From assembly GCF_014805685.1 (NCBI RefSeq), contig NC_060893.1, positions 447,693-511,692 of the forward strand: DNA of 64,000 nucleotides, in the 5' to 3' direction. This document shows, piece after piece, positions 1 to 30,859 of the stretch (within the stretch, counting starts at the first letter, position 1; every line of letters starts with the position of its first letter). The DNA is from Silurus meridionalis (Eukaryota; Chordata; Actinopteri; Siluriformes; Siluridae). Made by a program: the position numbers and the translations under genes. Under the pieces are notes generated by a model, which had not been told where the DNA came from, did no database searches, and saw only the letters and a program-made list of their open reading frames with translations.

Positions 1-834
1 ATTCAAAAAGTAACTCTGTTACTTTGTTGATTATTTACACTAAAAAGTAATGTGTTACTGTTAAAAGTAACTTTTTAGTTAATTTTTTAAAGAACCTTCT
101 TTAATGTTCCCATTAATGCCCTTTTATGTGTTATGATCTACAAAAACAAAACTGACTTAAACACAGAGTAATTTTTAAACACTATTTTATTAAAGTCAGA
201 GCAGCACAAACTGAATATATCACAAGCATTTCTGAAATAAATAACAAAACAAGCTGAATAATAGATTCACAATCAAACACTAAAATGGCTTCTGCTGTTG
301 TGTTGAGCTCTTAAACATGTTCCTTTCACAGCTGAAGTATAAAAACTATCAACAATGTAGAACAGAACACCGGGTTAGCGCATAGCTTCTAGCATGGAGG
401 TCCTGAGGAGCTTCAACAGATTGGAGTTGCTGTTTATCGCAGTAAATATGAGCTTCGAACCAGAAACACACAACTTACATTTGACTTAAAGTTTTTTTGT
501 CTTTATACTCAACTAAAGTGAAATAATGATCATATTTCCACTTTGAGAAACTCGTCTTGCTCTCGCCTCGACTCGCCATTACTGCCGCACAGACCTGAAT
601 AAACGGAGACACGCCCACAGTGCGTCTTCTTCCTGTTTACAGAGGTTCATCCACCAATCCTACAGCGCGTCTCTGCTGTAAGCAGGTCAGACTGTAGTCT
701 ACACTTCAGCCCAAATTCATTCATTTATAAAAGTAACGGGTAACGCACCATACGGTAACGGAGTTACTTTATTTAAAACTAACGCGTTACAGTATTAGTT
801 ACTGTCAAAAGTAACGCGTTACCGCCTAACACTG
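1..834. mobile_element. hAT-type non-autonomous element, right end (left end outside window)
   Basis: The segment is rich in AGTAAC/GTTACT words and ends at 834 in a terminal repeat that reads CAGTGTTAGGCGGTAACGCG on the minus strand, the type of terminus seen in abundant fish hAT elements. No transposase reading frame is visible. The left end and the left target duplication lie outside the window, so the assignment rests on the terminal motif alone. Confidence 0.6.
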
Positions 835-889
835 TGTATAAGTGTGTGTGTGTGTGTGTGTATATAAGAATCAGTAAGTACTATACACC

Positions 890-928
<39 letters not shown>

Positions 929-1047
929 GAAGTCAGTAAGTGGTATACAGCAGGTGTGTGTGGTGTGTGTGTGTTTCAGTATGCGGTATACAGCAGGGTG
1001 TGTGTGTGTGTGTGCGTGTGTAAGTCAGTAAGTGGTATACAGCAGGT

Positions 1048-1089
<42 letters not shown>

Positions 1090-1233
1090 CAGCAGGGTGG
1101 TGTGTGTGTGTGTCAGTAAGTGTATACAGCAGGTGTGTGTGTGTGTGTTGTGTGTGTGTGTAGGTGTGTGTGTGTCAGTAAGTGGTATACAGCAGGTGTG
1201 TGTGTGTGTGTAGAAGTCAGTAAGTGGTATACA

Positions 1234-1264
<31 letters not shown>

Positions 1265-1282
1265 AAGTGGTATACAGCAGGT

Positions 1283-1318
<36 letters not shown>

Positions 1319-1564
1319 AGTCAGTAAGTGGTATACAGCAGGGTGGTTGGGGTGTGTGTGTGTGTGTGTGTAGTCAGTAAGTGGTAAACAGCAGGTGTGT
1401 GTGTGTAGTCAGTAAGTGGTATACAGCTGGGTGGTTGGGGTGTGTGTGTGTGTGTGTAAGTCAGTAAGTGGTATACAGCAGGGTGTTGGGTGTGTGTGTG
1501 TGTGTGTGTGTGTCAGTGTGTGTGTGTGTGTGTGTAAGTCAGTAAGTATACAGCAGGGTGGTTG

Positions 1565-1608
<44 letters not shown>

Positions 1609-1693
1609 GTCAGTAAGTGGTATTACAGCAGGTGTGTGTGTGTGTGTGTAGTCAGTAAGTGGTATACAGCAGGTGTGTGTGTGTATACAGCAG

Positions 1694-1724
<31 letters not shown>

Positions 1725-1800
1725 TGTGTGTGTGTGTGTGTAAGTCAGTAAGTAGTATACAGCAGGGTGGTGTGTGTGTGTGTCAGTAAGTGTATACAGC

Positions 1801-1834
<34 letters not shown>

Positions 1835-1863
1835 GTCAGTAAGTATACAGCAGGTGTGTGTGT

Positions 1864-1897
<34 letters not shown>

Positions 1898-1928
1898 AGT
1901 CAGTAAGTGGTATACAGCAGGGTGGTTG

Positions 1929-1969
<41 letters not shown>

Positions 1970-2002
1970 AGTCAGTAAGTGGTATACAGCAGGGTGGTTG
2001 GG

Positions 2003-2034
<32 letters not shown>

Positions 2035-2065
2035 TCAGTAAGTGGTATACAGCAGGGTGGTTGGG

Positions 2066-2096
<31 letters not shown>

Positions 2097-2126
2097 AGTC
2101 AGTAAGTGGTATACAGCAGGGTGGTT

Positions 2127-2160
<34 letters not shown>

Positions 2161-2260
2161 AGTAAGTGGTAAACAGCAGGTGTGTGTGGTGTGTGTGTGT
2201 GTGTGTGTGTAGAAGTCAGTAAGTGGTATACAGCAGGGTGGTTGGGGTGTGTGTGTGTGT

Positions 2261-2298
<38 letters not shown>

Positions 2299-2329
2299 AG
2301 TCAGTAAGTGGTATACAGCAGGGTGGTTG

Positions 2330-2395
<66 letters not shown>
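890..2395. repeat. Compound minisatellite: AGTCAGTAAGTGGTATACAG core alternating with (TG)n
   Basis: A core reading AGTCAGTAAGTGGTATACAG followed by CAGG recurs about 30 times, each copy separated by a TG tract of about 6 to 60 bases. Some copies carry an extra GGTGGTTGGGG tail. The long VCVCVC reading frames here are translations of this repeat and are not genes. Confidence 0.95.
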
Positions 2396-2397
<2 letters not shown>

Positions 2398-2570
2398 CCA
2401 GTAGTATATGTGCAGGCCCGGAGCGGTTTGTATGTAAACACTGATCAGTTCACATCAACACCGCCATCAACAAACACCCCAGAAAACCCCCCAAACACCC
2501 TCCTGCCCCCCGCTTTCTCTCTTACATACACATACACACAAATACACACAGACACACACATAAACCTCAC

Positions 2571-2690
2571 CTTCTCAAATCTGCCAAAACAGCCTCGCGC
2601 GCTCAGGCCGCTCCTTCCTCTTCCGCTAGCGTCCGTTGCTAATCAGGACCCCGGTGTGACGTCACAGTGTCCGCCTGATCAAAATTCCCA
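2571..2690 (-). promoter_or_regulatory. GC-rich promoter-like patch with a perfect CRE and a possible first exon
   Basis: This short CpG-containing stretch lies in AT-rich surroundings. It holds a perfect palindromic cAMP response element, TGACGTCA, at 2657-2664. On the minus strand GAAG|GTGAGG at 2571/2570 would be a good splice donor, so the region could be a promoter plus a non-coding first exon of a minus-strand gene continuing left of the window. No coding exon is in view, so this is inference. Confidence 0.35.
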
Positions 2691-2779
2691 CAGGGTCCTG
2701 TACTGCACTAACATCACAACTACACCAAATAAACAATTCTCTCTACAGTATTTTATTATTCCTTTATATCTACTGTACT

Positions 2780-3270
2780 GCAGTGGCGTCTGAACTACAC
2801 AAAGCAGGTTATTGAGTAAAAGTAGAGACTCAGTAAAATGTGACTGCAGTAAAAATAAAAGTGTTTCTTTAAACTTTCACTTGAGTAAAAGTATAAAATC
2901 CTTCAAATGTCCTTAAATATCCAAATCACTATGATTTATTATAAATATAATGTTCCTGTTATCATTTTTATCACAAGATTCTTTACTTAATCACCTCAGT
3001 TTATGTGTAAAGACTCGACTGTGACTCTCAGCACACTGATCTATTAATAGAATATTTATGACTCAAACACTGATTTCTATTATAATTATCATGAACACAA
3101 AACCTGCTTTTCTTCTACTCTTTCTATCTAAAACCTCACAATTCAAATGAACACAAAGACTCGCATTTCTATTGTGTGAAAAAAATAAATGCTGTTAATA
3201 GTTTATCTCTTAACCTCCTTAATCCTCACATCACTAAATCACAGAATAGGATCAACAGCAAACACACAGT
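2780..3270. other. AT-rich stretch with weak hAT-like remnants
   Basis: Repeated GAGTAAAAGTA words at 2815-2895 resemble the interior of the AGTAAAAGT-type hAT MITEs found elsewhere in the window. No gene, RNA or terminal repeat was recognised in the remainder. Confidence 0.3.
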
Positions 3271-3760
3271 ATGGCCAAAGTTCTGTAGACATCTGAGCAT
3301 AAAATTAACATCTCATTCCGTATGTAGTCTCCATTTACTCTTATAATGACCTCCGCTGTTCTGATTAGATGTTCCAGCAGATTCTGTGGAGATTTTTGGA
3401 AATTCATTCAGCTACACAGGTGTTAGTAAAGTCAGGTACTGATGTAGGTGAGAAGGTTCCTGGGGTTCAGTCATCGTTCACAGTCATTCTAAAGGTGTGT
3501 AAAAGGGTTGGAGCTCTATAACAGGATCTTTCATTCAAACCCACAGGGAGCAGATATTCATGTCATGCTGGAACATGTTCGGTTGTCCAAGTTCAAGTGA
3601 AGGGAAAGTTTCATGCTTCGGCACCCAAAGATGTCTGATATAACTGTGTGTGACTTTGTGTAACAGTTTAGGAAAGAAGGACGTGTGTGTGGAAAAAATT
3701 AGATGTCCAAATAAATGATGTCTGTATGTATTATATGTTATTGAGCACTGTAGCAATGAC
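3270..3760. mobile_element. Degraded interspersed DNA-transposon-like repeat
   Basis: The order of short motifs (GGCCAAAGTTCTGTAGACA, then a TCAGGTACTGATGTAGGTGA region, then a TGTCATGCTGGAACATGTT region) matches the other degraded copies at 7918-8230 and 30600-30850. Together they mark one teleost interspersed family. No open transposase is present. Confidence 0.45.
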
Positions 3761-4740
3761 CAAGTCAGAAAGTGCTTCTCTTTTTTCCAGGTTTTATTAC
3801 TGAAATATTCTGATAGTAGAAACTCATGTAATCAAGTCTCAGACTGATGCAAATGCAGTTTCTACAGCTCAATGAGTCAAAGTCAGAGAATGAAGTCAAG
3901 GTCAAAAACAGGTGTAGTGCCAATAGCAGTAAAGAAAAGATGCTAACAGCTACCTAGTTTTGATGAGAGGTAAGTTAGGCCAATCACATGAGTAGCTTTA
4001 GATGACGGTTGACATTTTATTGCATTTATTTACAACAGTGCCAGTTGAATAGCACTATAAACAATATTTACAGATAATAATGTTAAAAAATAAAGAATAT
4101 TAGCCCTTAATGTTCAGTTTGTCTCTTACGTGTATGTAGTATGTTGGTCCAGAGTTCCATAAACATGTGTCTTTAAGTGGGAGTTCAATTTCTTGTCTTC
4201 AAGTGCACTTGTAACTCTACTGTGTGTGAATGATGATTTATTTGACACTCTCAACAGTTCCTCTGGTGACAGATCAATGTCTGGCCACTCTGTTAAAGAT
4301 CGTCTACGTCTACCAGTCCCGCTGGGCTCGGCTCAACATCTTAGTTCATCCAGACTTTCTAGTACTCAAAGAAACACTATGGCAGTGTAGCCTCAGATCT
4401 CTGCTTTCTGCTGGTTTTAGATTTCAGAAGTTTTATTTTCGCTGATATTCACAAGGAGAAGTATTGCAAATGGAATAAAATGCTGTTAACCAGAGACTCT
4501 AATCTACTCAGTCCCACAGAAGCCCCTTTGATTGGGAGTGAAACTACAGTATATGAGTAGCCCTTAATTCTCTATGGGTTACACAAGCAACGGGCAAACA
4601 ATGTATTCAGAGCAAAACCGGCTACAAGAATAAAAATAGAAGCTCAATCAAAAGCAGAGAATCAAACAGAAACAGTACGGATTGTTCAGGACAGAGAGCA
4701 GAGGGAATACTTCACAAAGAGATCATGAATGAAAGTCTGT
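3760..4740. other. No recognised feature; one weak serine-rich frame
   Basis: I see no supported gene. A plus frame at 4193-4390 gives a 65-residue serine-rich product with a plausible acceptor inside it (CTCTCAACAG near 4255), but it has no recognisable relative and no partner exons, so I do not call it. Confidence 0.3.
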
Positions 4741-4749
4741 TATATAGCT

Positions 4750-4750
<1 letters not shown>

Positions 4751-4812
<62 letters not shown>
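4751..4812. repeat. (TG)n microsatellite
   Basis: This is an uninterrupted TG tract of about 31 dinucleotides. Confidence 0.98.
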
Positions 4813-4815
<3 letters not shown>

Positions 4816-5264
4816 GGTCAGGTTTATAGGCCAGGCTGGCTGTTGGGTGGCCCGACAAGAAACCTCAGTGATCCACATCCAGCTCTATATTTATTTCACA
4901 GCAGGTTTCATGCTCATGTATTCGAACATGCTGATTGTACACAATAACTCTGGTCTCACACACAGGACTAAAGACTGAAGTTGTCACCTGCAGTAAAGTT
5001 CAGACACTGGATTATGTGAGATAAAGAATTTCTGAAATATCAGAAAAATCCAAACCTCCTCCAAGGTGATCCAATTAATAACTCCGGAATCATTAATAAA
5101 ACTCGCTGCTGTAGCTGACGTGAGTGTACGTTTAATGTGTTAACGTGGCGAGGTACTTACTTATGGCTGAGGCAGATTTTAAAAGAAATGAGGTAATGAT
5201 CTGAAATACTTCAGAGTATAGAATTATGACTATATTTTTCATATTTAATCCAAATGTTAATAAC

Positions 5265-6250
5265 AAATCAAAAGTGTGTCACCACTATGAGTGGGTCCTA
5301 TAACATTCTGATTAATTCCTACTGAATCTAGAATGGACACAACTGCTGCTCTTCCTGATTATCAAAATGAATATTAAAGTCACCAACAGATGTAAAAAAA
5401 AAAAAAAAAAAAAAGCTACATTTGTGATGAAATCTGCAAATTCTATAAGAAAATCAGAGTCGGGCCCCTGGGGGTCTATAAATAATAATTAATGGAATTG
5501 ACTGACTGGACCTGCTTTTGGACACTGAATATTTTATGTTGGTGTAAAGAACTTTGAATGTGTTACATTTGTGTTTAGTCTTTTGTGTGATGCTTAGATT
5601 ATTATTATAAATAGCTGTGACTCCACCTCCTCTGCCATTTAGACGGGGTTGGTGTATGTAACTATACCCAGGAGGACTCGCTTCATTTAATGCTACATAT
5701 TCATTCAGTTTAATCCACGTTTCTGTCAAACACATTATATTAAACTCCTGGTTGGTAATAATTTCGTTTATAGTCAGTGCTTTTGACGTGAGAGATCTAA
5801 TATTCAACAATCCTATCTTTAGATCAAAGGTGCTGCTGTACATTCAGTCATATCTATTTTAATGTAATCAAGTTACTTTTTGGGAATTTCTACATTTCTA
5901 CAGACACAGTCTCAATATAATGGATCCTGAGTGACGACTCAGTGCAGCTAGCAGACCGTCGGTTTAGCCTGTCTGTCTGCTCCCTGGCCTTGGCTCTGGA
6001 CAGTCACTGGTTTAGCTGGTCTGAGACTATGACCAATACTACAAGAAATAAGAGCAGCAGCTTCCCGAGTGGGATGGATACTGTTGCTTTGCCCTCAAAA
6101 TGTCTCCAATTATCTATGAAATCCACATTGTTTTTGGAGCACCATTCGGACATCAAGCAGTTCAGCGACCATAAGCTGCTGTAATACTGGTCCTCCAGGA
6201 AGAAACTACAATATTTAATTCTGTGCATGTGTAAAGTTTTTTCCATTCTG
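5265..6250 (-). mobile_element. L2/CR1-type LINE, 5' fragment (ORF1 esterase piece plus start of ORF2 endonuclease)
   Basis: Read on the minus strand, 6246-6004 contains WCSKNNVDFIDNW, resembling the SGNH-esterase-like ORF1 seen in fish CR1/L2-type LINEs. From 5843 the second frame reads KIGLLNIRSLTSKA, CLTETWI and IIYRPPG, the start of an APE-type endonuclease. The IKYSVS...IIYRPPG segment is the same family as the LINE at 11544-16327. The endonuclease is broken near 5400 by an A-tract and a jump to the segment around 5270-5385. It is dead by truncation. Confidence 0.8.
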
Positions 6251-6450
6251 AGGTACAGTGACTTCTGAAGGTTGATGACAGAAACTGTTTTGCTGCTGAT
6301 ACATTGTGTTCATGATCTGATGATTGGATTATTGGAGGAATACATTGGCATTTCTATTATGTCCTGTTAGTGTCGGTCAAGCATCTTATCTTGGACATCT
6401 ACCTGTAGAGAGAAGCATTTCACCAGGGAGACATTAAGAATATAAATGTT

Positions 6451-6456
6451 TTTATT
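6451..6456 (-). terminator. Candidate polyadenylation signal of the fam180-like gene
   Basis: AATAAA on the minus strand lies about 500 nt downstream of the stop codon at 6957. It is the first canonical signal I see after the stop. If used, the 3' UTR is roughly 6430-6956 and contains the whole adjacent minisatellite. Confidence 0.5.
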
Positions 6457-6589
6457 TTTTTTACATGTTTGGAAATGTGTACAAAAAGAAGGAAAAGATG
6501 ATTATTTTCATTAAGATTTGTTGGAAAAAAAAATAGAAAGTACAAAAGAAAACCACCATCAGTGAATAGTTGGTGATGGTGATGGATGG

Positions 6590-6955
6590 AGAAGATGAGG
6601 TGTGTGGAGAAGGTGAAGGTGTGTGGAGAAGGTGTTGTGGAGAAGATGAGAGTGTGGAGAAGGTGAGGTGTGTGAAGAAGGTGAGGTGTGTGATGAAGGT
6701 TAAGGTGTGTGGAGAAGGTGAGGTGTGTGGAGAAGGTGAAGTTGTGTGGAGAAGGTAAAGGTGTGTGGAGAAGGTGAGGTGTGTGGAGAAGGTGAGGTGT
6801 GTGGAGAAGATGAGAGTGTGGAGAAGGTGAGGTGTGTGGAGAAGGTGAAGGTGTGTAGAGAAGGTAAGGGTGTGTGGAGAAGGTGTGTAGAGAAGGTAAG
6901 GGTGTGTGGAGAAGGAGAAGGTGTGTAGAGAAGGTGAGGTTGTGTGGGGAAGGTC
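6590..6955. repeat. GGAGAAGGTGAGGTGTGT-type minisatellite in the fam180 3' UTR
   Basis: About 20 copies of a 17-18-bp unit (variants with GGTGAAGG, GGTAAGGG, GATGAGAG) run from 6590 to within a few bases of the fam180 stop codon. In the transcript it would be a C- and A-rich, almost G-free repeat (CACACACCTTCTC type). Open frames across it on both strands reflect the repeat and are not genes. Confidence 0.93.
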
Positions 6956-6956
6956 A

Positions 6957-25767
<18,811 letters not shown>

Positions 25768-25860
25768 GATCTCTACTTTTCTATTACTATCACTTACCTT
25801 GAGCACCAAAGGCCTGAATCCAGACAATTGACACGATAATGACTGAACATTACTCTTTCA

Positions 25861-25862
<2 letters not shown>

Positions 25863-25920
<58 letters not shown>

Positions 25921-25990
25921 TCAAACTGTTAACTCCATCCTCCTCCTCCTGGCTCAATCTCTCCTCCTCTCTCTCTCTCTCTCTCTGACA
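25863..25990. repeat. (CT)n microsatellites upstream of fam180 exon 1
   Basis: Two CT tracts (25863-25910 and about 25960-25986) are separated by a CTCC-rich spacer. They read as GAGA repeats on the gene's sense strand and could contribute to an upstream region, but no TATA or other core element is clear. Confidence 0.9.
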
Positions 25991-26566
25991 GAGAAATTGA
26001 TGTTGTGCTGAGAGCAGACGGGGGGGTGACAATCATCTGGAAGTCATCATGACATTAGGACGATCTGTGTACTTGTCTAATTGACTGATGAGGAATTTTA
26101 CAACAAATAACCCCACGTTTGTATTTCTGATTTCAGCTTTTCATTATATTACACTTGTCCACACTAAAAATCTGCAGTCTGCAAACAAACAGATGCTCCT
26201 GCTGAAGACATTCCCAGAATCTGCCCCATTAATCATTTCATTATCACAATCAAATTCAGCAATAATTCAAATAATCAAACGTTTTAATTTTCATTGTTTT
26301 TATTTGAATGATTTTTCCTTCAGCGTGTCAGTAGACACGGCAGCGTTTCTCTCACCGAGTAACTCCACAATCCTGCCAGAGTTCAACAGAAATGACAAAA
26401 ACATTAGTTGTCTTCCAGATAATTATTTCCAGCAAACTTGTAGACTTGGTCCAGGCTTGGCATACAGACGTCTGAGAGCAGCACAAGCTTTAGGAATTTA
26501 AAGTTCGCTATTTCCATTGGCTCTGTCACACTGACAAGGAACTCGGAGTTTCACAAAAACAGGATG

Positions 26567-26569
<3 letters not shown>

Positions 26570-26630
<61 letters not shown>

Positions 26631-26639
26631 ACACAGACA

Positions 26640-26690
<51 letters not shown>
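26570..26690. repeat. (CA)n microsatellite
   Basis: About 120 bp of CA with CAGA interruptions near 26625 and 26640. Confidence 0.97.
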
Positions 26691-26692
<2 letters not shown>

Positions 26693-27246
26693 CCAGCCCC
26701 AATAAATAAAAACACCTAAGCACTGTTTTTCAGTCGAGGACACACACAAATAAACCTGCATTAAAAATAACATCTTCTCTGTGAGGTGTGAAGTGTTTAT
26801 TATCTGATCTTCAGCTCGATATGCTGAAGGACTCTTAATGCAGTAATAGTCATATGGCAGATGGGAAAAAAATGAATAGTAAAGAAAAGGAAAGCAATGA
26901 TACAAACAAAAGAATAAAACTGGCCTGAGCCTCGAGCCTGCTGCATTCAGCCCCTTTCACTTCACTTCTGTTGTTGGTGTTCAGTAAGAACAGATGTTTG
27001 TAGAAAAAAAAACACCCCAAAAGCCATATGGGCTGCAAGTGGCACTGGCATTCAAGTTTACAACTCGGCTTAGAGCATGAGATGCTCCTCTGGCTTTGAG
27101 GCCAGTTTTCTACATAAATGGTTCTAAAATTTCCCCAGAAGTGCCTGAGCAGGTTATTGATCCTCACTGATGGAGAAACTGATTTCTACACAACAGAGGT
27201 ATTGAATCTGAGTGCTAGCTCAGTGTTGAACTTTGGATCTGAAGAT

Positions 27247-27348
27247 GGTAGCTTAGAAGTTAAGGTGTTGGACTTTGGATCAGAAGGTTGTGGGTTTAAA
27301 ACCAAGCTGCAACTCCTGGGCCCCTGAGCAACTCCCTGAGGCCCTTAT
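27247..27348 (+). mobile_element. tRNA-derived SINE
   Basis: The A-box region GGTAGCTTAGAAGTTAAGG, the B-box region AAGGTTGTGGGTTTAAAACC, and the body CTGGGCCCCTGAGCAACTCC are in the order typical of fish tRNA-derived SINEs. Confidence 0.7.
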
Positions 27349-27544
27349 GCTATATATATATATATATATGCTTATGTTATATATAGTTATAGATTTCTTT
27401 ATGCCACAGTTATTGTTAATATCTTTGGAAATTGTGTGCAATAATCTCAGTGCAATAATGATAATAATTGTTACATGTTGAATAATTGTATACTTATTAT
27501 TGTAATCTGACTTTACTTGTTTATTTGTTTTCACTGCTGCTACA

Positions 27545-27975
27545 AATATCTCACGAAAGTAATTGCACCCCTCACATTTCAGCAACCACTTTAGTGTCTT
27601 CTCAAGGGACAATACTTAGAAATAAAACTTTGATATATTTTAGAGTATTAATGTGCAGTTTGTGTAGCAGTACAGATTTTTTGTCCTCTGAAAATAATTC
27701 AACATACAGACATTACTGTGTAAATAACTGCCAAAAGTAAGTGCACCCTCAGTGATCGTGTCAGAACTGTGTGTAAAGTGTGAATATTGTGTGGAGCACA
27801 TCGTTCACCAGCACTGCTTTAATCCTCCTGAGTGTGGAATTCACCAGAGCTGCACAGGTTGGTGCTGGGATCCTCTCCACATAATGACATCACGGAGCTG
27901 CTGGATATTACACACATGGAGCTTCTCCACCTTCTGCTTGAGGATCCTCACAGGTGCTCAATAGATTTCAGGTCA
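27545..27975 (-). mobile_element. Tc1-like element, 5' terminal fragment
   Basis: ATCTCACGAAAGTAATTGCACCCCTCACATTT-type text (split here), repeated as AAAAGTAAGTGCACCCTCAG at about 27733, is the doubled terminal repeat of a fish Tc1 family. It is followed by antisense transposase text (GAATTCACCAGAGCTGCACA, ACATCACGGAGCTGCTGGAT, GAGGATCCTCACAGGTGCTC). It is degenerate, with no open frame. Confidence 0.75.
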
Positions 27976-28179
27976 TGGACACAGTTCTGACATGTTCACT
28001 TATGGTGTACTTTTATTTTACTTTAATCTCCTGTTTAATCTTTTACTGTGAGCAACTGATTCTGATTCATTCCACACAATGTGCACAGTTCAAAGACCTT
28101 GTAGATCAGAGGATCTAACAGAACTGCCTCGAGTTCCACGTAGATCAGTCTGTATACTTTACACTGTGATCATGTTTGA

Positions 28180-29100
28180 GGTTATTAAAGAGAAATTCCT
28201 GCGGAAATCAAGATTTTGAAGCAGAAAACTATTTGCATCCTAGGTGTTCTGCTTTCTGGTGTGTTGCCAACAGGTGGCAGTGGTAGACCACATTTCTGTC
28301 TTCTCTTTGGCATCTCACCACATCAGCTCTGTTTGCACTGGATTCTTTTTTGAGTTCTGCAACAAATATAGAAAAAAAAACCTGCCAACTCTTTCAATAC
28401 AGTGTGAATTTGAAGGCAGGTGAAACCCCGTGTAAAACCCCAATGTAATTACCTGGGTAAACCTAAGATATGTAAATGGTCTCAGATCTTCAGTCAGTGA
28501 CCCTGAACTCGGAGCTAGATTTCAGCTCTCCTTTTCTATATTAATACACTATTTCGGGACAATAAGATAAGATTTCTGTAGAAGCAGTCTGTGATGGAGA
28601 TGCAGAATGTAGATGTAGGTGTTAATAATTATTGACAAATGTATACTGGACTCGTTTCCTCTACCAGTTTCCTGCTGCATTTCCTTTAACAAAAGTATTT
28701 ACCTGGTTATTGTTTGCATTTTCTGCATCACATCAGCATTTGGAACACCCTCTTAAGCAACACAGACAATTTAGTTTTTTTGTTATTTAATAAACCTTTA
28801 GTGCATATCTCTCTTTCAAATGTACCCACATAATGCCTTTCATGTGTTTATAAATATGTACAAAAATATAAATATGTACAAAAATATGTGTGCATTTGAG
28901 GGCAGGAAGATTAACATTCGCTACAGATACTCAGACCATTGCCTGAACTGGAGTCTATAAAAATATTGCTGTATTAATATTGCAGCTTCCTTTGTTCATG
29001 TTACAGAGGCACTTAAAGACCAAAAAAACTGATCTGAAGAGTAAATGATAATTTTACTGAACTGGAGTCAGAAAAGAGAACACAAACTAGCTAAGGGTGC
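28180..29100. other. Intergenic, nothing recognised
   Basis: AT-rich sequence without an open frame, RNA motif or recognised repeat. Confidence 0.5.
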
Positions 29101-29104
29101 TAAT

Positions 29105-29880
29105 TCGTCTAAACCCACCTCTGTCAGAGACGCACGATGCAGGGACTGGAAGAAGGACCCAAATGGATGATGCAACAGGGGTATGGTGAAAACAGACTTT
29201 AATAAAGAGCAAAAAAGCAGGTGGAAAAACAAAGGTCAAAAACAGATCAGAAAAAACAGTCCAAAAAGCCAGCAGTCAGAGCAATGCAGGGAAACCAAAA
29301 CTCATAATTCAATAAAATGGAGCACAGCAGGAAGATCCGGAATCAGCAACCAAAAAACAGTCCAAAATTCATGTAGCTAAGCAGTAGAGGGCAGAGCAAA
29401 ACACAAACCAAAATAGTCCAGAACAGAGGCAGAGCAGGGGTCAGTGGTAAGAGTACTCTTAAGGGCAAGCAGACCGGTGAGATTATCTGGCCCAGAGTAT
29501 ATGTCCTTAGTGTGCTTAAATACTGGGTGGCGCGGGAAAAATGGCTGCCGACCCATAAGCATGCCCCTGAACCCGGAAGCGAATGCCATGATAAAAGCAG
29601 GTGGTCTTGACAGGTTGGGAGAGCCGGGCGAAACCCTCAAATAGGCATGAAGGCTGAGGTTGGGCAGCCCCCCCAGCAGGACAAAGGGACCAGAGAGAGA
29701 GCCTGGATGTGCCCTAAAGTACTCCATAATCTGCTGGGGGCTGCGCTTTCCAATATCAATCAGCTTGGGTGTGTCTTTGACTTGCCAGTTTAGGGCAATG
29801 CAAGTCCAGAGCTTTGGTGCATCCATCCATTTTTGACCAGATTATACTGTCAGAAACTATGAATGGAAGGACCCAAATGC
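29105..29880 (-). mobile_element. Degenerate Ty3/gypsy-like fragment (leader plus start of gag)
   Basis: Read on the minus strand, TCTGACAGTATAATCTGGTC followed by an ATG context resembles the leader-to-gag junction of fish Ty3/gypsy retrotransposons. The frame at 29826-29377 continues for 149 residues without recognised gag motifs. GAAGGACCCAAATG occurs at both ends (about 29150 and 29868), which may be remnants of terminal direct repeats. No pol genes are present. Confidence 0.4.
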
Positions 29881-29899
29881 AGGATCAGTGGCTGCATCT

Positions 29900-30600
29900 C
29901 ATTCTATAAGCCTGAGGTCCACATAAAGAGATAGGAGATAGTAGTGAAGGATTACAGTGCAGGACCCTGACTCAGCATCAGCTGCAAACGCACTGTAGCT
30001 TGAAATTCCTCTCAATGCAGCTAATTGAATGCCTAAACCAAAACAAACAAAATGTTGTAGATATTACAGTATATTTTGAGCCAAAGCAGGTCAATAGGCT
30101 TATAATATATGGTACTGTGTTAAAGGTCTGTGCTCAATAGCACATCAAAGCTGAGTAAAAGATAAAAGTGCTGGCCAATGCTAAAGCACTAAAGATTAAG
30201 ATTAATACCTCTGCTCCAGGCTGGTGCCTACAGATAATTCATATAACTACCTATAACCACGAGCGCAGAGGGATGCTGAGCAGTGTGCTGCAGTAGATCA
30301 CTAGAATTGTTAACAGAAATGAAAAGAAAAGATGGATGACTCAAAGGTTAAGTTCAAACACACTGCAACATCTGGTACTAAACAGAACAGGCAGGTTCAG
30401 TTCCTCAGGCTGATTATTAAACCCAACATTTGCTATTGCACATACTCTATTTATAGCATCCATTCTGAATCAAATGCAGTGATTCTGATGTGTAGAACCT
30501 GCACAGATATAAGCAGATCAGCTGAAATGGGAGGATCTAGAGAAGTTCTCTCTACTGGATCTATTGCAGAAACTCCAGTGTGTCAAGAAAAACTAAATTA
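29900..30600. other. Intergenic, nothing recognised
   Basis: No supported gene or repeat. The short plus frame at 30332-30601 has no recognisable features. Confidence 0.45.
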
Positions 30601-30850
30601 GCACATCAAAGCTTTTCAGGCCATATGGGGTTCTTCCCCAAACTGTTACCACAAAGTTGGAGACACACAATTGTCTTTGGATGCTGGAGAATTAAATTTT
30701 CCCATCACTTGAACTAGGAGACCCAAACCAACACACTTGGTTGCATATCACAGTAGAGTTTACTTTAGTCTCTGAAAGTCTGAAACACTCACAACTGAGA
30801 CAAACATGGCGACATGTGTCTGGCCATCAAGTGGGAAATTTTCATTATGT
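30600..30850 (-). mobile_element. Degraded interspersed DNA-transposon-like repeat
   Basis: CCCCAAACTGTTACCACAAA and TTGGAGACACACAATTGTCT belong to the same teleost family as the copies at 3270-3760 and 7918-8230. Confidence 0.5.
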
Positions 30851-30859
30851 AGTACGACT

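Noticed and set aside
834..2400. Many cysteine/valine-rich open frames (VCVCVC)
   Set aside because: They are translations of TG repeats with no start context, no domain and no conservation signal.
4193..4390. Serine-rich 65-residue plus-strand frame, possible last exon
   Set aside because: No recognisable family, no partner exons and no supporting splice context beyond one weak acceptor.
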